Positions 1 through 8,464 of a DNA stretch of 64,000 bases are shown here, piece by piece. A program made the translations under genes and the position numbers. The notes under the pieces are model-generated. The model searched no databases and had not been told where the DNA came from. It saw only the letters and a list, made by a program, of their open reading frames with translations. The stretch's first letter is position 1. Each line of letters starts with the position of its first letter. This stretch comes from CBDCYN01 sp965224205. GTDB lineage: Bacteria; Planctomycetota; Phycisphaerae; Phycisphaerales; Phycisphaeraceae. The stretch covers positions 1 through 64,000 of the forward strand of contig CBDCYN010000010.1 in the NCBI GenBank assembly GCA_965224205.1, written 5' to 3'.

Positions 1-83
1 AATGCCCCATCGCTCACGGAAAGCCCGGATAGGAGTTTGAACCCATCCACCGAACCCAACCAAAGTATTTGACCGACCCGGCT

Positions 84-293
84 TCATAGGAGTGGACGGT
101 CGGTTTCGTTTGTCAGGCGGTCTGTTGCTCGTAAGCCATGGGGCTTGTGTACCCCAAGGACGAGTTGGACTCCGAAGCGAACGACCTCTTGACCAAAACT
201 ATAGCGTTCCAACAAAATGTCGAAGCTTGGATTGCTAAACACCACTCCCAATATCAGCCCTAGCTGACACCCCTTTCTCAGCGTACCCGTCAC
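84..293 (-). CDS. small protein translationally coupled to rep
   Basis: A 69-residue ORF of unknown function lies directly after rep on the same strand. Its GTG start overlaps the TGA stop of rep in a GTGA arrangement, which is the main reason to take it as real: such overlaps usually mean coupled translation. The N-terminal third has a hydrophobic run (LGLILGVVF), and no domain is recognised. It could be a replication accessory protein or a chance extension. There is no independent ribosome-binding site to support it. Confidence 0.4.
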   Translation of the reverse strand: MTGTLRKGCQLGLILGVVFSNPSFDILLERYSFGQEVVRFGVQLVLGVHKPHGLRATDRLTNETDRPLL

Positions 294-1810
294 CTTGACC
301 CCCCTACCACTCCCACGGTCTCAAGCACGTCTTCGGCCGTAGACATCCCCGTCAGTGCCCCCCCTGCCCCATTCAAAGCGAGTGACCGCTCGAAATCAGC
401 GTGATTGAGTTCAGCTAACGCTCGGTCATATCGCTCTCGGGTCCACTCCGGATGGTGGGGTTTAATAAGCCTAAACGGGTCAGTTATCCGCTTCGTGGCG
501 GCGATTTGCCTTGCCGCTCGTGCTAGTTTTGCGTCCTCAGTCAACTCAACTTTGACGACTGTTCGCTCCGGACGAACAGCCGGTTTTCTTCTCTCATCTG
601 GCCTGAAATAATCTCTGATACGGCTGATGGCCGCGTCCTCATCAGCCTGAGTGATGTAGGCCCATTTCTTGTCGTTGCGGTTTCGAATCATCGATGCGAA
701 ACATGCACAAGGGTTATCTACACCGATAACCCGACTGTGTTCAGCCGCCGAAACGAACAATAGCCGTTCATGAGGATGTTGATGGAACCAACCCCTTGCT
801 ACCGCCTGGTCGAAAAGCTCGAATAGCCTCGAAGTCCGATGAAGGTCCGCATCAACCACAAGGTTGAGCGTAGGCATCTTCACCTCTTTGAAAGATTTTT
901 TAATCTCCATCGGACGACCGGAGGGCGGATGTGGGTTTTTTAGTTCTCTCGAAGAGAGAAGATGTTGGTTAAGACAAGGGGTAGAAGATTCTGTGCCGTT
1001 TTCAGCTTGAGGGGTAGAAGATTCCACACACGCACCCCCCTCCCCTACCGCCTTAGGATTTGAGTTATCCACAGCCCTGTCGGGTCGCTCCCAACGAAGG
1101 TTGATGCTGTAGCGACGACCGAAGCGGTTGAGGTGCCACTGCTCTTGCTCTTCTTCGATGAGCACACCGAGATGCACCAGGTGGCGGCGTTGCTCTTCTA
1201 CGGCCCGGGTGGTGAGCCCGAAGACATCGGCAATCCAGGATGACTTGCAGTTGCCCGTGGGCACTATCTGGTACTGGCCGTTTATTTTCCTGTTGAACAG
1301 GCACCAGATGAATTGCCCGATGAGCGTGGCGATGAGTCCCTTCCGTGCCCCCCCTGCTGCGAGCAGCACGAGCCGACGAGGAATCTTGAGCTTCTTATCC
1401 CGCCTGCTCGCTGGAACCTTAGCGAGCATGGCCCAGAACGTCGAGAGGTCATCGACGAGTAGTTGGTCAGGCGAGATGGCGTGCTCAATCGAGGACTGGG
1501 AGCACTTCATCAAACCGACCGCTTCCAATTCTCGGAGGGCTTTTTTGATGATTCGCTCCGTCCCCCCTACCAAGGTCTGAAACTCCCTGATACGGAACTT
1601 CGGCGTCTGGTGGTCCTCGAGGTTAAGGCGGGTCTTTTTAAGCTCCCACGCGGCGAACCAGACGTGTAGAGCCTTAAGTGAGATGTGCTGCCTGAGGTAG
1701 GCCCAGTAGGCCATGAGAAGCTGTGGGACCGTGATTTCTAGGAACCCCCCTACCGCTTTCGTGTGTGCCCTGCTGTTTTTCCAGAGCGTTTCTGTGTTTT
1801 GTGACCGCAT
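290..1810 (-). CDS. plasmid replication initiator-like (Rep) protein
   Basis: A 506-residue protein that probably initiates replication. I chose the ATG at 1810 because a GAGG Shine-Dalgarno sits 8 bases upstream; an upstream TTG would add 11 residues. The first ~240 residues look like two winged-helix segments (for example around WIADVFGLTTRAVEEQRR), as in iteron-binding Rep proteins. A linker rich in Ser, Thr and Pro follows, then a C-terminal module (about residues 321-469) that is clearly homologous to the C-terminal part of the relaxase at 8465-9826. The assignment rests on context: it is divergent from the iteron block and parA, and its leader carries a counter-transcribed RNA candidate. 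The Rep family itself was not identified, so a transcriptional regulator with the same fold remains possible. Confidence 0.6.
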   Translation of the reverse strand: MRSQNTETLWKNSRAHTKAVGGFLEITVPQLLMAYWAYLRQHISLKALHVWFAAWELKKTRLNLEDHQTPKFRIREFQTLVGGTERIIKKALRELEAVGLMKCSQSSIEHAISPDQLLVDDLSTFWAMLAKVPASRRDKKLKIPRRLVLLAAGGARKGLIATLIGQFIWCLFNRKINGQYQIVPTGNCKSSWIADVFGLTTRAVEEQRRHLVHLGVLIEEEQEQWHLNRFGRRYSINLRWERPDRAVDNSNPKAVGEGGACVESSTPQAENGTESSTPCLNQHLLSSRELKNPHPPSGRPMEIKKSFKEVKMPTLNLVVDADLHRTSRLFELFDQAVARGWFHQHPHERLLFVSAAEHSRVIGVDNPCACFASMIRNRNDKKWAYITQADEDAAISRIRDYFRPDERRKPAVRPERTVVKVELTEDAKLARAARQIAATKRITDPFRLIKPHHPEWTRERYDRALAELNHADFERSLALNGAGGALTGMSTAEDVLETVGVVGGSR

Positions 1811-2045
1811 CCGTGCAACCTCGTGAGTAAGCGGACAATCCAAGGGCGTCCGCGTTGCCCGTGTATGAACACGCAGCGCTGATCTCAGGGCATAAAATCC
1901 CTGTCAGCCTCACAAGTTGGTCTTGACGACGGTTGGAAGTGCGGTTAGATTGGATTTACCAAAAACAAGCTATCCGCGTCGTTGTCGTCGTGTGACCAAC
2001 TCGTGGACTCGAAATTGAGCGGCCCGGCAAGGTCGCTTTTTTCGT
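1676..2045. repeat. rep 5'-region duplication, block A
   Basis: This block covers the first ~45 codons of rep, its leader and the divergent small RNA. It is repeated with point differences at about 2355-2715. Shared landmarks in order are the rep start region, the segment around AAATCCCTGTCAGCCTCA, a TTGACG/TAGATT promoter and a GCGGCC/GGTCGC terminator hairpin. The copies are direct repeats about 310 bases apart. Confidence 0.85.
1923..2042 (+). ncRNA. candidate counter-transcribed RNA (copy A) with promoter and terminator
   Basis: A promoter with -35 TTGACG (1923-1928), a 17-base spacer and -10 TAGATT (1946-1951) is followed about 90 bases later by a hairpin, AGCGGCC/GGTCGCT (2018-2037), and a run of six T. 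The predicted RNA is ~80-85 nt and runs opposite to rep within the rep leader. That is the layout of antisense copy-number RNAs in several plasmid families. The function is inferred. That the promoter-to-terminator unit is kept in copy B despite sequence drift supports it. Confidence 0.55.
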
Positions 2046-2071
2046 GCCCTGAGTTAGCGATACCTACTTAA

Positions 2072-2488
2072 CTAATGCATAAATCCTCCTTCCATTACAG
2101 GCCCAGAGGGAAAACTCTGGCCCTGAGCTTCAATCTGATTAAAGCTTCCAATACCACACTGCATGAGCTTCAACCACGTACTTCGACGGCGCACTGACCG
2201 CGCTCGGGGCGTGGCCCGCCCTGATCGCGCAAGAGCTGATGGTGGTGTGGCGATCTCGCGTTTGAGCGATTCGTAGGTGCGTTGCGATGTCGTGCTGCGT
2301 TGTGTTCGTGTGGGCATCCGAACACTTTTGTATTCTTGTGGCTGAATAGCTTTGAGGGAGATGTGATGGTGCTTGTAGGCCCAGAAGGCCATCGGCAGCT
2401 GTGGCACCGAGATTTGAACGACCCCCCCTACCGCTTTCGTGTGTGCTCTACCATTTTCCCAGAGCGTTTCTGTGTTTTGTGACTGCAT
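2072..2488 (-). pseudogene. truncated duplicate of rep 5' end
   Basis: From the ATG at 2488, the first ~45 residues match the N-terminus of Rep (shared segments SQNTETLW, RAHTKAVGG and HISLKA), with the same GAGG ribosome-binding site. After that the reading frame continues into unrelated, arginine-rich sequence. This is a partial duplication rather than a second Rep. If translated, it would make a truncated N-terminal Rep fragment that could interfere with Rep dimerisation, which is speculative. Confidence 0.6.
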
Positions 2489-2715
2489 CCGTGCAACCTC
2501 GTGAATAGGCGGACAATCCAAGGGCGTGCGCGTTGCCCGTGTTTGAACACACAGCACCGCCTTCAGGGCACAAAATCCCTGTCAGCCTCATGAGATTGGT
2601 CTTGACGACAGCTGGAAGTGTGGTTAGATTGGATTTACTAGATTCAACCCATCCACAGAGAGAGACTATCTCGTGGACTCAAAATTAGCGGCCCATAAGG
2701 TCGCTTTTTTTGTGC
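2355..2715. repeat. rep 5'-region duplication, block B
   Basis: Second copy of the block at 1676-2045, carrying the truncated rep start, leader, promoter and terminator hairpin. It lies between intact rep and the iteron array. Confidence 0.85.
2602..2711 (+). ncRNA. candidate counter-transcribed RNA (copy B)
   Basis: The same design as copy A: TTGACG (2602-2607), 17 bases, TAGATT (2625-2630), then a terminator AGCGGCC/GGTCGCT (2687-2705) with seven T. The 5' half of the RNA differs from copy A, while the segment CTCGTGGACTC before the terminator is shared. It would act on the truncated rep leader or cross-talk with the intact one. Confidence 0.5.
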
Positions 2716-2883
2716 CTGCTGTTCTGTGCTGCTACTCGATAACGGTCTCCTTACAATGACCCCGTGCCATCATGGATTCGTGGGACGGGATTAAGTCCAT
2801 TAAAGTTACAATCCACAATACCGTGCTAAGTCATTGTGACAAGCAGATTTTTGCCTACGATAGGATTTCGAAATAAAAGTATG

Positions 2884-3556
2884 GGGGCATAGAGGCACAG
2901 TGTATGCAGGTATAGAGGCACACTCTAAAACCTGTGTTGTTTAGGTGATTTACATGCTTTATGACTTCGGTATTATTGTGGGGGTAATGTGGTATACCCC
3001 CACACTCTAAGTCAGCCGCATGGAGGTATAGAGGCACACTCATTAAGTACCGGCAATCTCAGTGTAAAACCGCCCATAAGCCCAAGAAAGACTATGCCGG
3101 TATAGTGGTATAGAGGTACACTTGAAATTTTTTTTGTTTTTCTGTTGTTTTCCACATCGTGGGGCACCCATGGGCTACGCTTTGGGTCGTTAAACGAACG
3201 AGAACGCCTCGTATGGGCAGTTCGATGATAGGGAGCCCTCCCGGGGCCACGCAAGACATCGACGCGTCTCAGAGGGCCTCTTGCGGGGATAGTTTCACAC
3301 GTCGAGATTTAGGTCCCAGGAACTAAGATTGAGTGTGCCGGTATGGAGGCACACTTGTTCGATTGCCAATGCTTTAGTTTTTCGGAAGAGTGGGGGTATA
3401 CAGGTATGACTCCGCACGTTGTGATGCAGCATCTTGCATGCTGTAAGTGGGAAGGTATGGTGGTATAGAGGCACACTAATTTTTGAAGGCTTCGAGCACG
3501 GCCATCCGAAGAAAACATCTGGCTGAGTATAGAGGCATAGTGGTATACAGGCACTG
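2884..3556. repeat. iteron-like array, probable origin of replication and/or par site
   Basis: About ten direct repeats with core GGTATAGAGGCACACT. Exact or near-exact copies lie at 2909-2924, 3025-3040, 3107-3122, 3340-3355 and 3462-3477. Diverged copies start at 2885, 2991, 3395, 3527 and 3541. They sit between the rep leader and parA in non-coding DNA. Iterons are Rep-binding sites in many plasmid origins; repeats directly before parA can also be partition operators. Both roles fit, and I favour an origin with the parA-proximal copies perhaps shared. Minus-strand ORFs through this block are artefacts of the repeat. Confidence 0.7.
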
Positions 3557-3603
3557 ACAACCTCGCGTAACACGGACGATTTTTCAAATCCGGAAGGAGC
3601 CGC

Positions 3604-4611
3604 ATGATGAAGCTCAAGCGTACACACATCATTTCGTTCGCCAATCAGAAGGGGGGCTGTGGTAAAACCACTGGGGCGGTCAGTATCGCAGCAGCGTTCA
3701 ACCGTCTTGGATATTCATCGTGTGTCGTCGATACCGATGAGCAGTGCAACGCCACCGATACGTTTGGCGTGAATCGAGACGAGCTTCAGAAGGAAGGAAA
3801 ATTTACTTTGGCGGATGTGTATCTCGCCAAGAAAGCCGCCCGGGATGTTCAGATTAACGTCGAGGGTGAAGAGGATGACACAAAGAACCGACCGATGCTG
3901 GTTCCTGGACATCGGGGCCTTGGCTCGGTTGAGAAAAGGCTTGAAGCCCAGCTTCAAGCAAAAATCGCCGAGCCAGAATCGTCGCCGCTTGATGCCGACG
4001 ATATCCGACGCGACCATCGAAACCGACTCAAGAATTCGCTCGATACCCTTCGAGGACTACATGACTTCGTTGTCATCGACACGCCTCCGGACCTCGATTT
4101 CTTGATGACGACTGCTCTCATTGCTTCTGACTGGTATGTCATACCGGTGTTTCCTTCAGGCTACGACCTCAACGGTCTCGCTGCTCTAACACGCACGGTT
4201 GACAAGGTGCGTAAGCGTTACAACGCCAAGCTCCAACTCCTTGGCGTGTTGCTCGGCAATTATCATTCCGTAGCTAAGCTTGACCGGGATATCCGTGACA
4301 TGTTGGCCCAGAAGTTCGGGGAGAACCATGTTTTCAAACACAATGTCGGAAGCAGCGTGCGTCACAGGGAGGCGACGGTATACAGCCGTACCATCTTTGA
4401 GCACGCACCGGGTCAACCTCAATCAGAGAATTACTTGCAGATAGCCCGAGAAATCGTTGAGCGAGTCGAACCCGCCAATGCATCCGAGACGAAGGTGGAA
4501 ACAAATCAGGGTCAAAAACCAGTTGACCCTCCTCCGCAGCCAGAGCCTGTCGTCGTCGCCGATTCCATGCCAGAGCCAGCGTCCTTAGAGAAGGCGGTGA
4601 GCAATGGCTAG
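3604..4611 (+). CDS. parA: ParA-family partition ATPase
   Basis: A 335-residue Walker-type ATPase that would drive plasmid segregation with the downstream DNA-binding partner. The deviant Walker A motif KGGCGKTT is at residues 16-23 with the signature lysine K16. A DTD motif follows near residue 42 and an IDTPP switch motif near the middle. An acidic insertion (GEEDDTKN) and a proline-rich C-terminal tail are additions to the minimal ~210-260-residue fold. GGAAGGAG at 3592-3599 provides the ribosome-binding site. The gene directly follows the repeat array and overlaps its partner by 8 bases, so the two form an operon. Autoregulation through the upstream repeats is likely but inferred. Confidence 0.9.
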   Translation: MMKLKRTHIISFANQKGGCGKTTGAVSIAAAFNRLGYSSCVVDTDEQCNATDTFGVNRDELQKEGKFTLADVYLAKKAARDVQINVEGEEDDTKNRPMLVPGHRGLGSVEKRLEAQLQAKIAEPESSPLDADDIRRDHRNRLKNSLDTLRGLHDFVVIDTPPDLDFLMTTALIASDWYVIPVFPSGYDLNGLAALTRTVDKVRKRYNAKLQLLGVLLGNYHSVAKLDRDIRDMLAQKFGENHVFKHNVGSSVRHREATVYSRTIFEHAPGQPQSENYLQIAREIVERVEPANASETKVETNQGQKPVDPPPQPEPVVVADSMPEPASLEKAVSNG

Positions 4612-5179
4612 AGTTAAACAGAAAAGGGGGCTACCCGACTCGTATGGTCTGGATGTTCCGGAATCAGCAACCGAGGCTCCGATACAAATCGGGGATTACC
4701 TAGACGATGATGAATACACCCAGGTCCCCGTTGATTCGCCTCGTCAGACGATAGCGGACCGGGAAGATGAACCGACTGTGGTTGCCCCTCAGAAGGTCGT
4801 ATCGATGCCCCAGACTGCGGAACAGCGACCGGTGATAGAGCCTCGGGTTGTCACAAAGCAACCGCCGCAGCCGGTGAGCCGCCGCGTTTCTAAGTCACCG
4901 CCTAAACGAAAACAAATCAACATGAAGCCCGAAACCCTCCGCAAGTCCGAGGAGCTTCTAGGCTACATCCAGACCTACAGTGGCCAGGCCGACGCCAAGG
5001 CGTCCGAGATGTTCGATGCGATTGTTTCACTCCTCCATGACGCGAAAGAACATCTTGACCTATCAAGCATCGCACCACGCGGTAAATGGGGTACTCCAAC
5101 GGCCCGGGCGTTTCCCACCAACCTTAAAAATGCCTTCGAGCAGGCCGTGATTGTCAATTACCAAACCAAGCAAGAGTAG
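4604..5179 (+). CDS. ParB/ParG-like partition partner
   Basis: A 191-residue protein translated from an ATG that overlaps the parA stop. The first ~100 residues are acidic and proline-rich and look disordered. The segment from about residue 105 (KRKQINMKPETLRKSEELL) onward resembles a ribbon-helix-helix DNA-binding fold followed by helices. It lacks the large helix-turn-helix core of chromosomal ParB. Position and size fit the small centromere-binding partners of ParA on plasmids. The exact family is not recognised. Confidence 0.6.
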   Translation: MARVKQKRGLPDSYGLDVPESATEAPIQIGDYLDDDEYTQVPVDSPRQTIADREDEPTVVAPQKVVSMPQTAEQRPVIEPRVVTKQPPQPVSRRVSKSPPKRKQINMKPETLRKSEELLGYIQTYSGQADAKASEMFDAIVSLLHDAKEHLDLSSIAPRGKWGTPTARAFPTNLKNAFEQAVIVNYQTKQE

Positions 5180-5532
5180 GGGAGGGACCTACTGTCCTAA
5201 CCTCTAACAAAACCTCAGCCAACAAGATTAACGCACACCTTTCCTTGTTGATACTGGATCCCTGCATATCCATGCCTACTAAGATCATGGCGATCCTCCT
5301 TAAAAAAACCGTCGGTCGGCGTCAGACCATCTGACACCAGACCGTTGGTACGAAAAAGCGTTTCCACGTTAACACGTACCGGGGGATTGCCTTGTCATGA
5401 CATTGCGGTAGGGGGGTAGGCCCCCATAATCGCGCCGCGACGGAATAGGAAGAGAAAGAGTCTGATCGATTGGCCCCTATTGTAGACCGGCAACCACTTG
5501 ATTTAATTTCTCTTATGTGACATTGTCGAAGT
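5180..5532. other. intergenic region with a minus-strand terminator-like hairpin
   Basis: No gene is seen. At 5303-5345 a run of seven A precedes an imperfect hairpin (inner GTCAG/CTGAC, outer CGGT/ACCG); read on the minus strand this is a hairpin followed by a T-run. The segment at 5407-5416 carries one copy of the dispersed GGTAGGGGGG decamer. Confidence 0.4.
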
Positions 5533-5850
5533 ATGATCACCATCGACGACTACCGAAGAGAATTAATTTATTGCAACCTAAATATTGGCAGTTTCTACAG
5601 GATAGACCATCCGACTCTTAACGTCTCCGGCACCGAACTCGCCTCACCGACGATTTACGGCGAGGTCCTTGAGCGAACGGGCGGTGATGAGTTCGTGGTT
5701 GTCAAAGCATACAGCCAAGCGTGTCCGGACGGAGAGAGAGGGCATATGAGTATGTTCAGGATCACCGCCTTACTTACCCGTGATGAATTCAATACAGCGC
5801 GTGAAGCTGGTTGGCCTCGGTGTGGTAACATGAATGATATCCGTGGGTAA
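5533..5850 (+). CDS. hypothetical protein
   Basis: A 105-residue ORF of unknown function. The composition is ordinary for a folded soluble protein, with several Tyr, Phe and Asp residues and no signal or membrane segment. The upstream sequence has no strong ribosome-binding site, so the start is uncertain. It precedes another small ORF on the same strand by 35 bases, and both lie between the partition and transfer modules, where plasmids often carry small accessory or anti-restriction genes. Confidence 0.45.
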   Translation: MITIDDYRRELIYCNLNIGSFYRIDHPTLNVSGTELASPTIYGEVLERTGGDEFVVVKAYSQACPDGERGHMSMFRITALLTRDEFNTAREAGWPRCGNMNDIRG

Positions 5851-5885
5851 CATCAAAGATATACGCAATGCAGGGTGAGGAAATT

Positions 5886-6257
5886 ATGACGGATCAAGCA
5901 ACTCGGTACAACCCGGGCAAAATCTACATCACGCCCTTTGCCCACGAGCAGATCCCGCACGACGACCTCGTTGAGGGCCTGGAGCGACACGTATGCGGTG
6001 AGTGGGGAGATCACGGTGGACACGATTCGGTGCTTCCTACCAGCGCGTTCGGGGAAGGCAAACTTGTCATCTCAAAGCAGACGTACCATCCCAGAGCCCC
6101 AAAAATCTTGCTGCGCCAGGGCATCGAGGATTGGGACCCTCCAAAGGAGGAGTACCTCGTGATCACAAACGAATGTTCGACTTCCCACGAGACATACGTG
6201 TTGCTATCCCTCGATATGGGCAATCTGACGTTGCTGCCTCTTAGCATAGATCTGTAG
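5886..6257 (+). CDS. hypothetical small plasmid protein
   Basis: A 123-residue ORF. I chose the ATG at 5886 because AGGGTGAGG lies just upstream; an in-frame ATG at 5868 has no such site. The opening pattern, a short N-terminus then a phrase like GKIYITPFAHEQIP, resembles the opening of the protein at 28154 (GDVYVTPRAADLL). Both later contain charged, strand-rich segments, so they may be distant relatives. No enzymatic motif was seen. Confidence 0.5.
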   Translation: MTDQATRYNPGKIYITPFAHEQIPHDDLVEGLERHVCGEWGDHGGHDSVLPTSAFGEGKLVISKQTYHPRAPKILLRQGIEDWDPPKEEYLVITNECSTSHETYVLLSLDMGNLTLLPLSIDL

Positions 6258-6458
6258 CCGGCCCATCTCTCGGGTAACCACTGAGGACAGACCGACCCGC
6301 CCATCGTTTGCGGATACCCTCGGGGTCGCAACGCCGCAGGCACGCCCAACGCGCCTTCAGATTCCCGTTTTGGGGCTCTGCGGGATTCTTTGAGCCATCC
6401 GCCGGGTTTCCACGCAAGAAGAAAAGACCGCTCATCTACCGCGTTCTCTGTAATGAGG

Positions 6459-6489
6459 TGCCGCAAACGGCATTATCCCTACAGGGATA
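6459..6489. promoter_or_regulatory. two adjacent short inverted repeats before traF
   Basis: TGCCG-CAAA-CGGCA (6459-6472) is followed directly by TATCCCT-AC-AGGGATA (6474-6489), ending four bases before the traF start. Tandem inverted repeats at the border of a transfer region could be an operator or part of an origin of transfer. No nick-site consensus was recognised. Confidence 0.3.
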
Positions 6490-6710
6490 GGTCGTGCATG
6501 ATGAGCCCCCGTCTCAAGAGCCCCTGTGGAGTACCCCGGGCATGCGGCGTCTTCTAGAACCAACAAAACATCAAGATGGGTTGACCATCCCCGACCTCAT
6601 TTCGCCCCAAAGGCGAAGAGTCCTCCTCGCCATCGGCCTAGTCGCGCTACAGCTCATTGTCATGGCCGGGGTCCCCAGGTTCTTACCCCCCCGGGTCATT
6701 CTCAAAAATA

Positions 6711-7858
6711 TACCTTCCTCGGGTGAGTTTGTCTGATCGGTAGAATAGGCTGACGTTAGCGGTTTGATTTTACTACGAAGTCACTGGACACAGGAGGCAT
6801 GGATGCTTCAGATCACATTGACGGACGATGCGGTGGCGGCGTTGGATCGGGGGCGTTTTAGCGATCCAGATCCGCGGGTGCGGCGGAAGTTGCAGGTGGT
6901 TTGGCTCAAGAGCCATGGGTTGGCACATCGGCAGATCGCGGCCTTGGCAGGGGTCAGCAGCCGGACGGTGCAGCGTTATTTGAATACGTACCTCGACGGT
7001 GGGATCGAGGCGTTGAGGCAAAACGGCTACCGGGGTCAGCCCAGTCAATTGAACGCGCACGGCCCGAAGGTCAAGGCGTCTTTGGAACAACACCCGCCGT
7101 CGACGATCCACGAGGCGAGCCATCAGATCACGCAACTCACCGGTCTGCGTCGCGGCCCGACGCAAGTGCGAGCTTTTTTGAAACGGCTGGGTCTGCGTCG
7201 TCGCAAGCTCGGGGGTGTGCCGGGCAAGCTTGATCAGGCCAAGCATCAACAGCAGCGTGAATTCCTTGAACAGACCCTCGATCCGGCTTTGGACGAAGCC
7301 GAACGGGGTGATCGCAGGGTTTTTTTGTAGACGCCTGCCACTTCGTCCATGGCGCGTTTCTGTGCTACGTGTGGTGCGTGGTGAGGCTGTTCATCCGCAC
7401 GCCCACCGGCCGCCGCCGGCTGAACGTGTTGGGGGCGTTGGATTTCGTGACCCGAGAGTTGGTGACCGTCACGAACACGACGTACATCACGGCCCAAACG
7501 GTCTGCGAATTACTCGAGACGCTCGCGGGGCGTTACCCCGGCCAAGCGATCACCCTGGTGCTGGACAACGCGCGGTATCAACGCTGCCGGTTGGTCCAAG
7601 ATCGGGCCGTGGGGTTGGGCATCGAGTTGATGTTCCTGCCGTCCTACTCGCCGCACCTGAACCTGATCGAACGGATCTGGGGCCTGCTCAAGAAACGCTG
7701 CCTCAACGGCCGGTACTACGAAACGTTCGATCGATTTCAGCAAGCCATCCACGACGGCATCGCCAAGCTGGCCACCGACGACAAACCCAACGTCCAAACC
7801 CTCATCACCCGCAACTTCCAACACTTCAACAATCGGACAATCTTAGCCGCGTGAGGTA
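6711..7858 (+). mobile_element. IS630-family insertion sequence in traF
   Basis: A 1148-bp element flanked by TA at 6709-6710 and 7859-7860, the dinucleotide target duplicated by IS630/Tc1-type elements. The ends are imperfect inverted repeats: TACCTTCCTCGGGT on the left and TACCTCACGCGGCT read inward from the right. The boundaries were placed by requiring the traF frame to be restored on excision. Confidence 0.85.
6803..7854 (+). CDS. IS630-family transposase, two frames
   Basis: The first frame (6803-7330) starts at an ATG with AGGAGG five bases upstream. It encodes the helix-turn-helix N-terminus (HRQIAALAGVSSRTVQRYL) and a winged linker. The second frame, from about 7320 to 7854, encodes the DDE catalytic half with LVLDNARYQ and the HLNLIERIW segment that supplies the last acidic residue. 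The switch falls at a run of seven T near 7319-7326, directly before the first catalytic Asp region (VDACHF). Slippery homopolymers are used for programmed frameshifting in this family, so a functional fusion is plausible. A disabling one-base change is the alternative. Confidence 0.8.
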
Positions 7859-8464
7859 TACCTCACCGAGTATGCCCGTGGGGTGGTACATCCGCGTCGG
7901 TGACGCCAGAAACCTCACGCACGGCTCCCTCATTGACTTCCCGCTACCTGTGGCGGCCCAGGACTACGTTTGGTCCCGATGGGGTGAAGTGGGGGGCTGG
8001 CACCTCCTAAAGCCCGTGGCAGCTCTAGAAGGCGACCACGTTTGCACCCTCGGCACGAAGCTCGTCATCAACGGGCATCAGATCGCACCTCTAATCGATC
8101 TCGATAGTGAGGGTAATCCCGTTCCAATCTGGCGGGATTGCAGAACACTTCGGTCAGGCGAGGTCTATGTCTGCTCAACCCGTATCCCACGCAGTTTCGA
8201 TAGCCGTGTCTACGGCCCCGTCAACATGCCAACTATCACCGGCGTCTACTGTCCGTTGTGGGTTGATGATGACCAGCAGGCAGTGGTAGGGGAGGGGACG
8301 GAATCCCCTGTGCAGCATGCACCCAAGATTAAAGAGTCCACGGTAGCGCCGTTCTATCTCTCCGTATTCCAAGAACTTCGGGTGCCGCACATCAGTCCGA
8401 GTGCCGCAGATTGTGCCGCAGATTCTCCTAACCCCTTACCCAAGAGACAAAAGGAGTGCCGCAG

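Noticed and set aside
2884..3556. CRISPR array
   Set aside because: Repeats are short and diverged, spacers vary from a few to over 150 bases, and there are no cas genes.
2855..3644. Overlapping minus-strand ORFs with recurring VPLY/YT phrases
   Set aside because: These are translations of the iteron repeat in different frames, not proteins.
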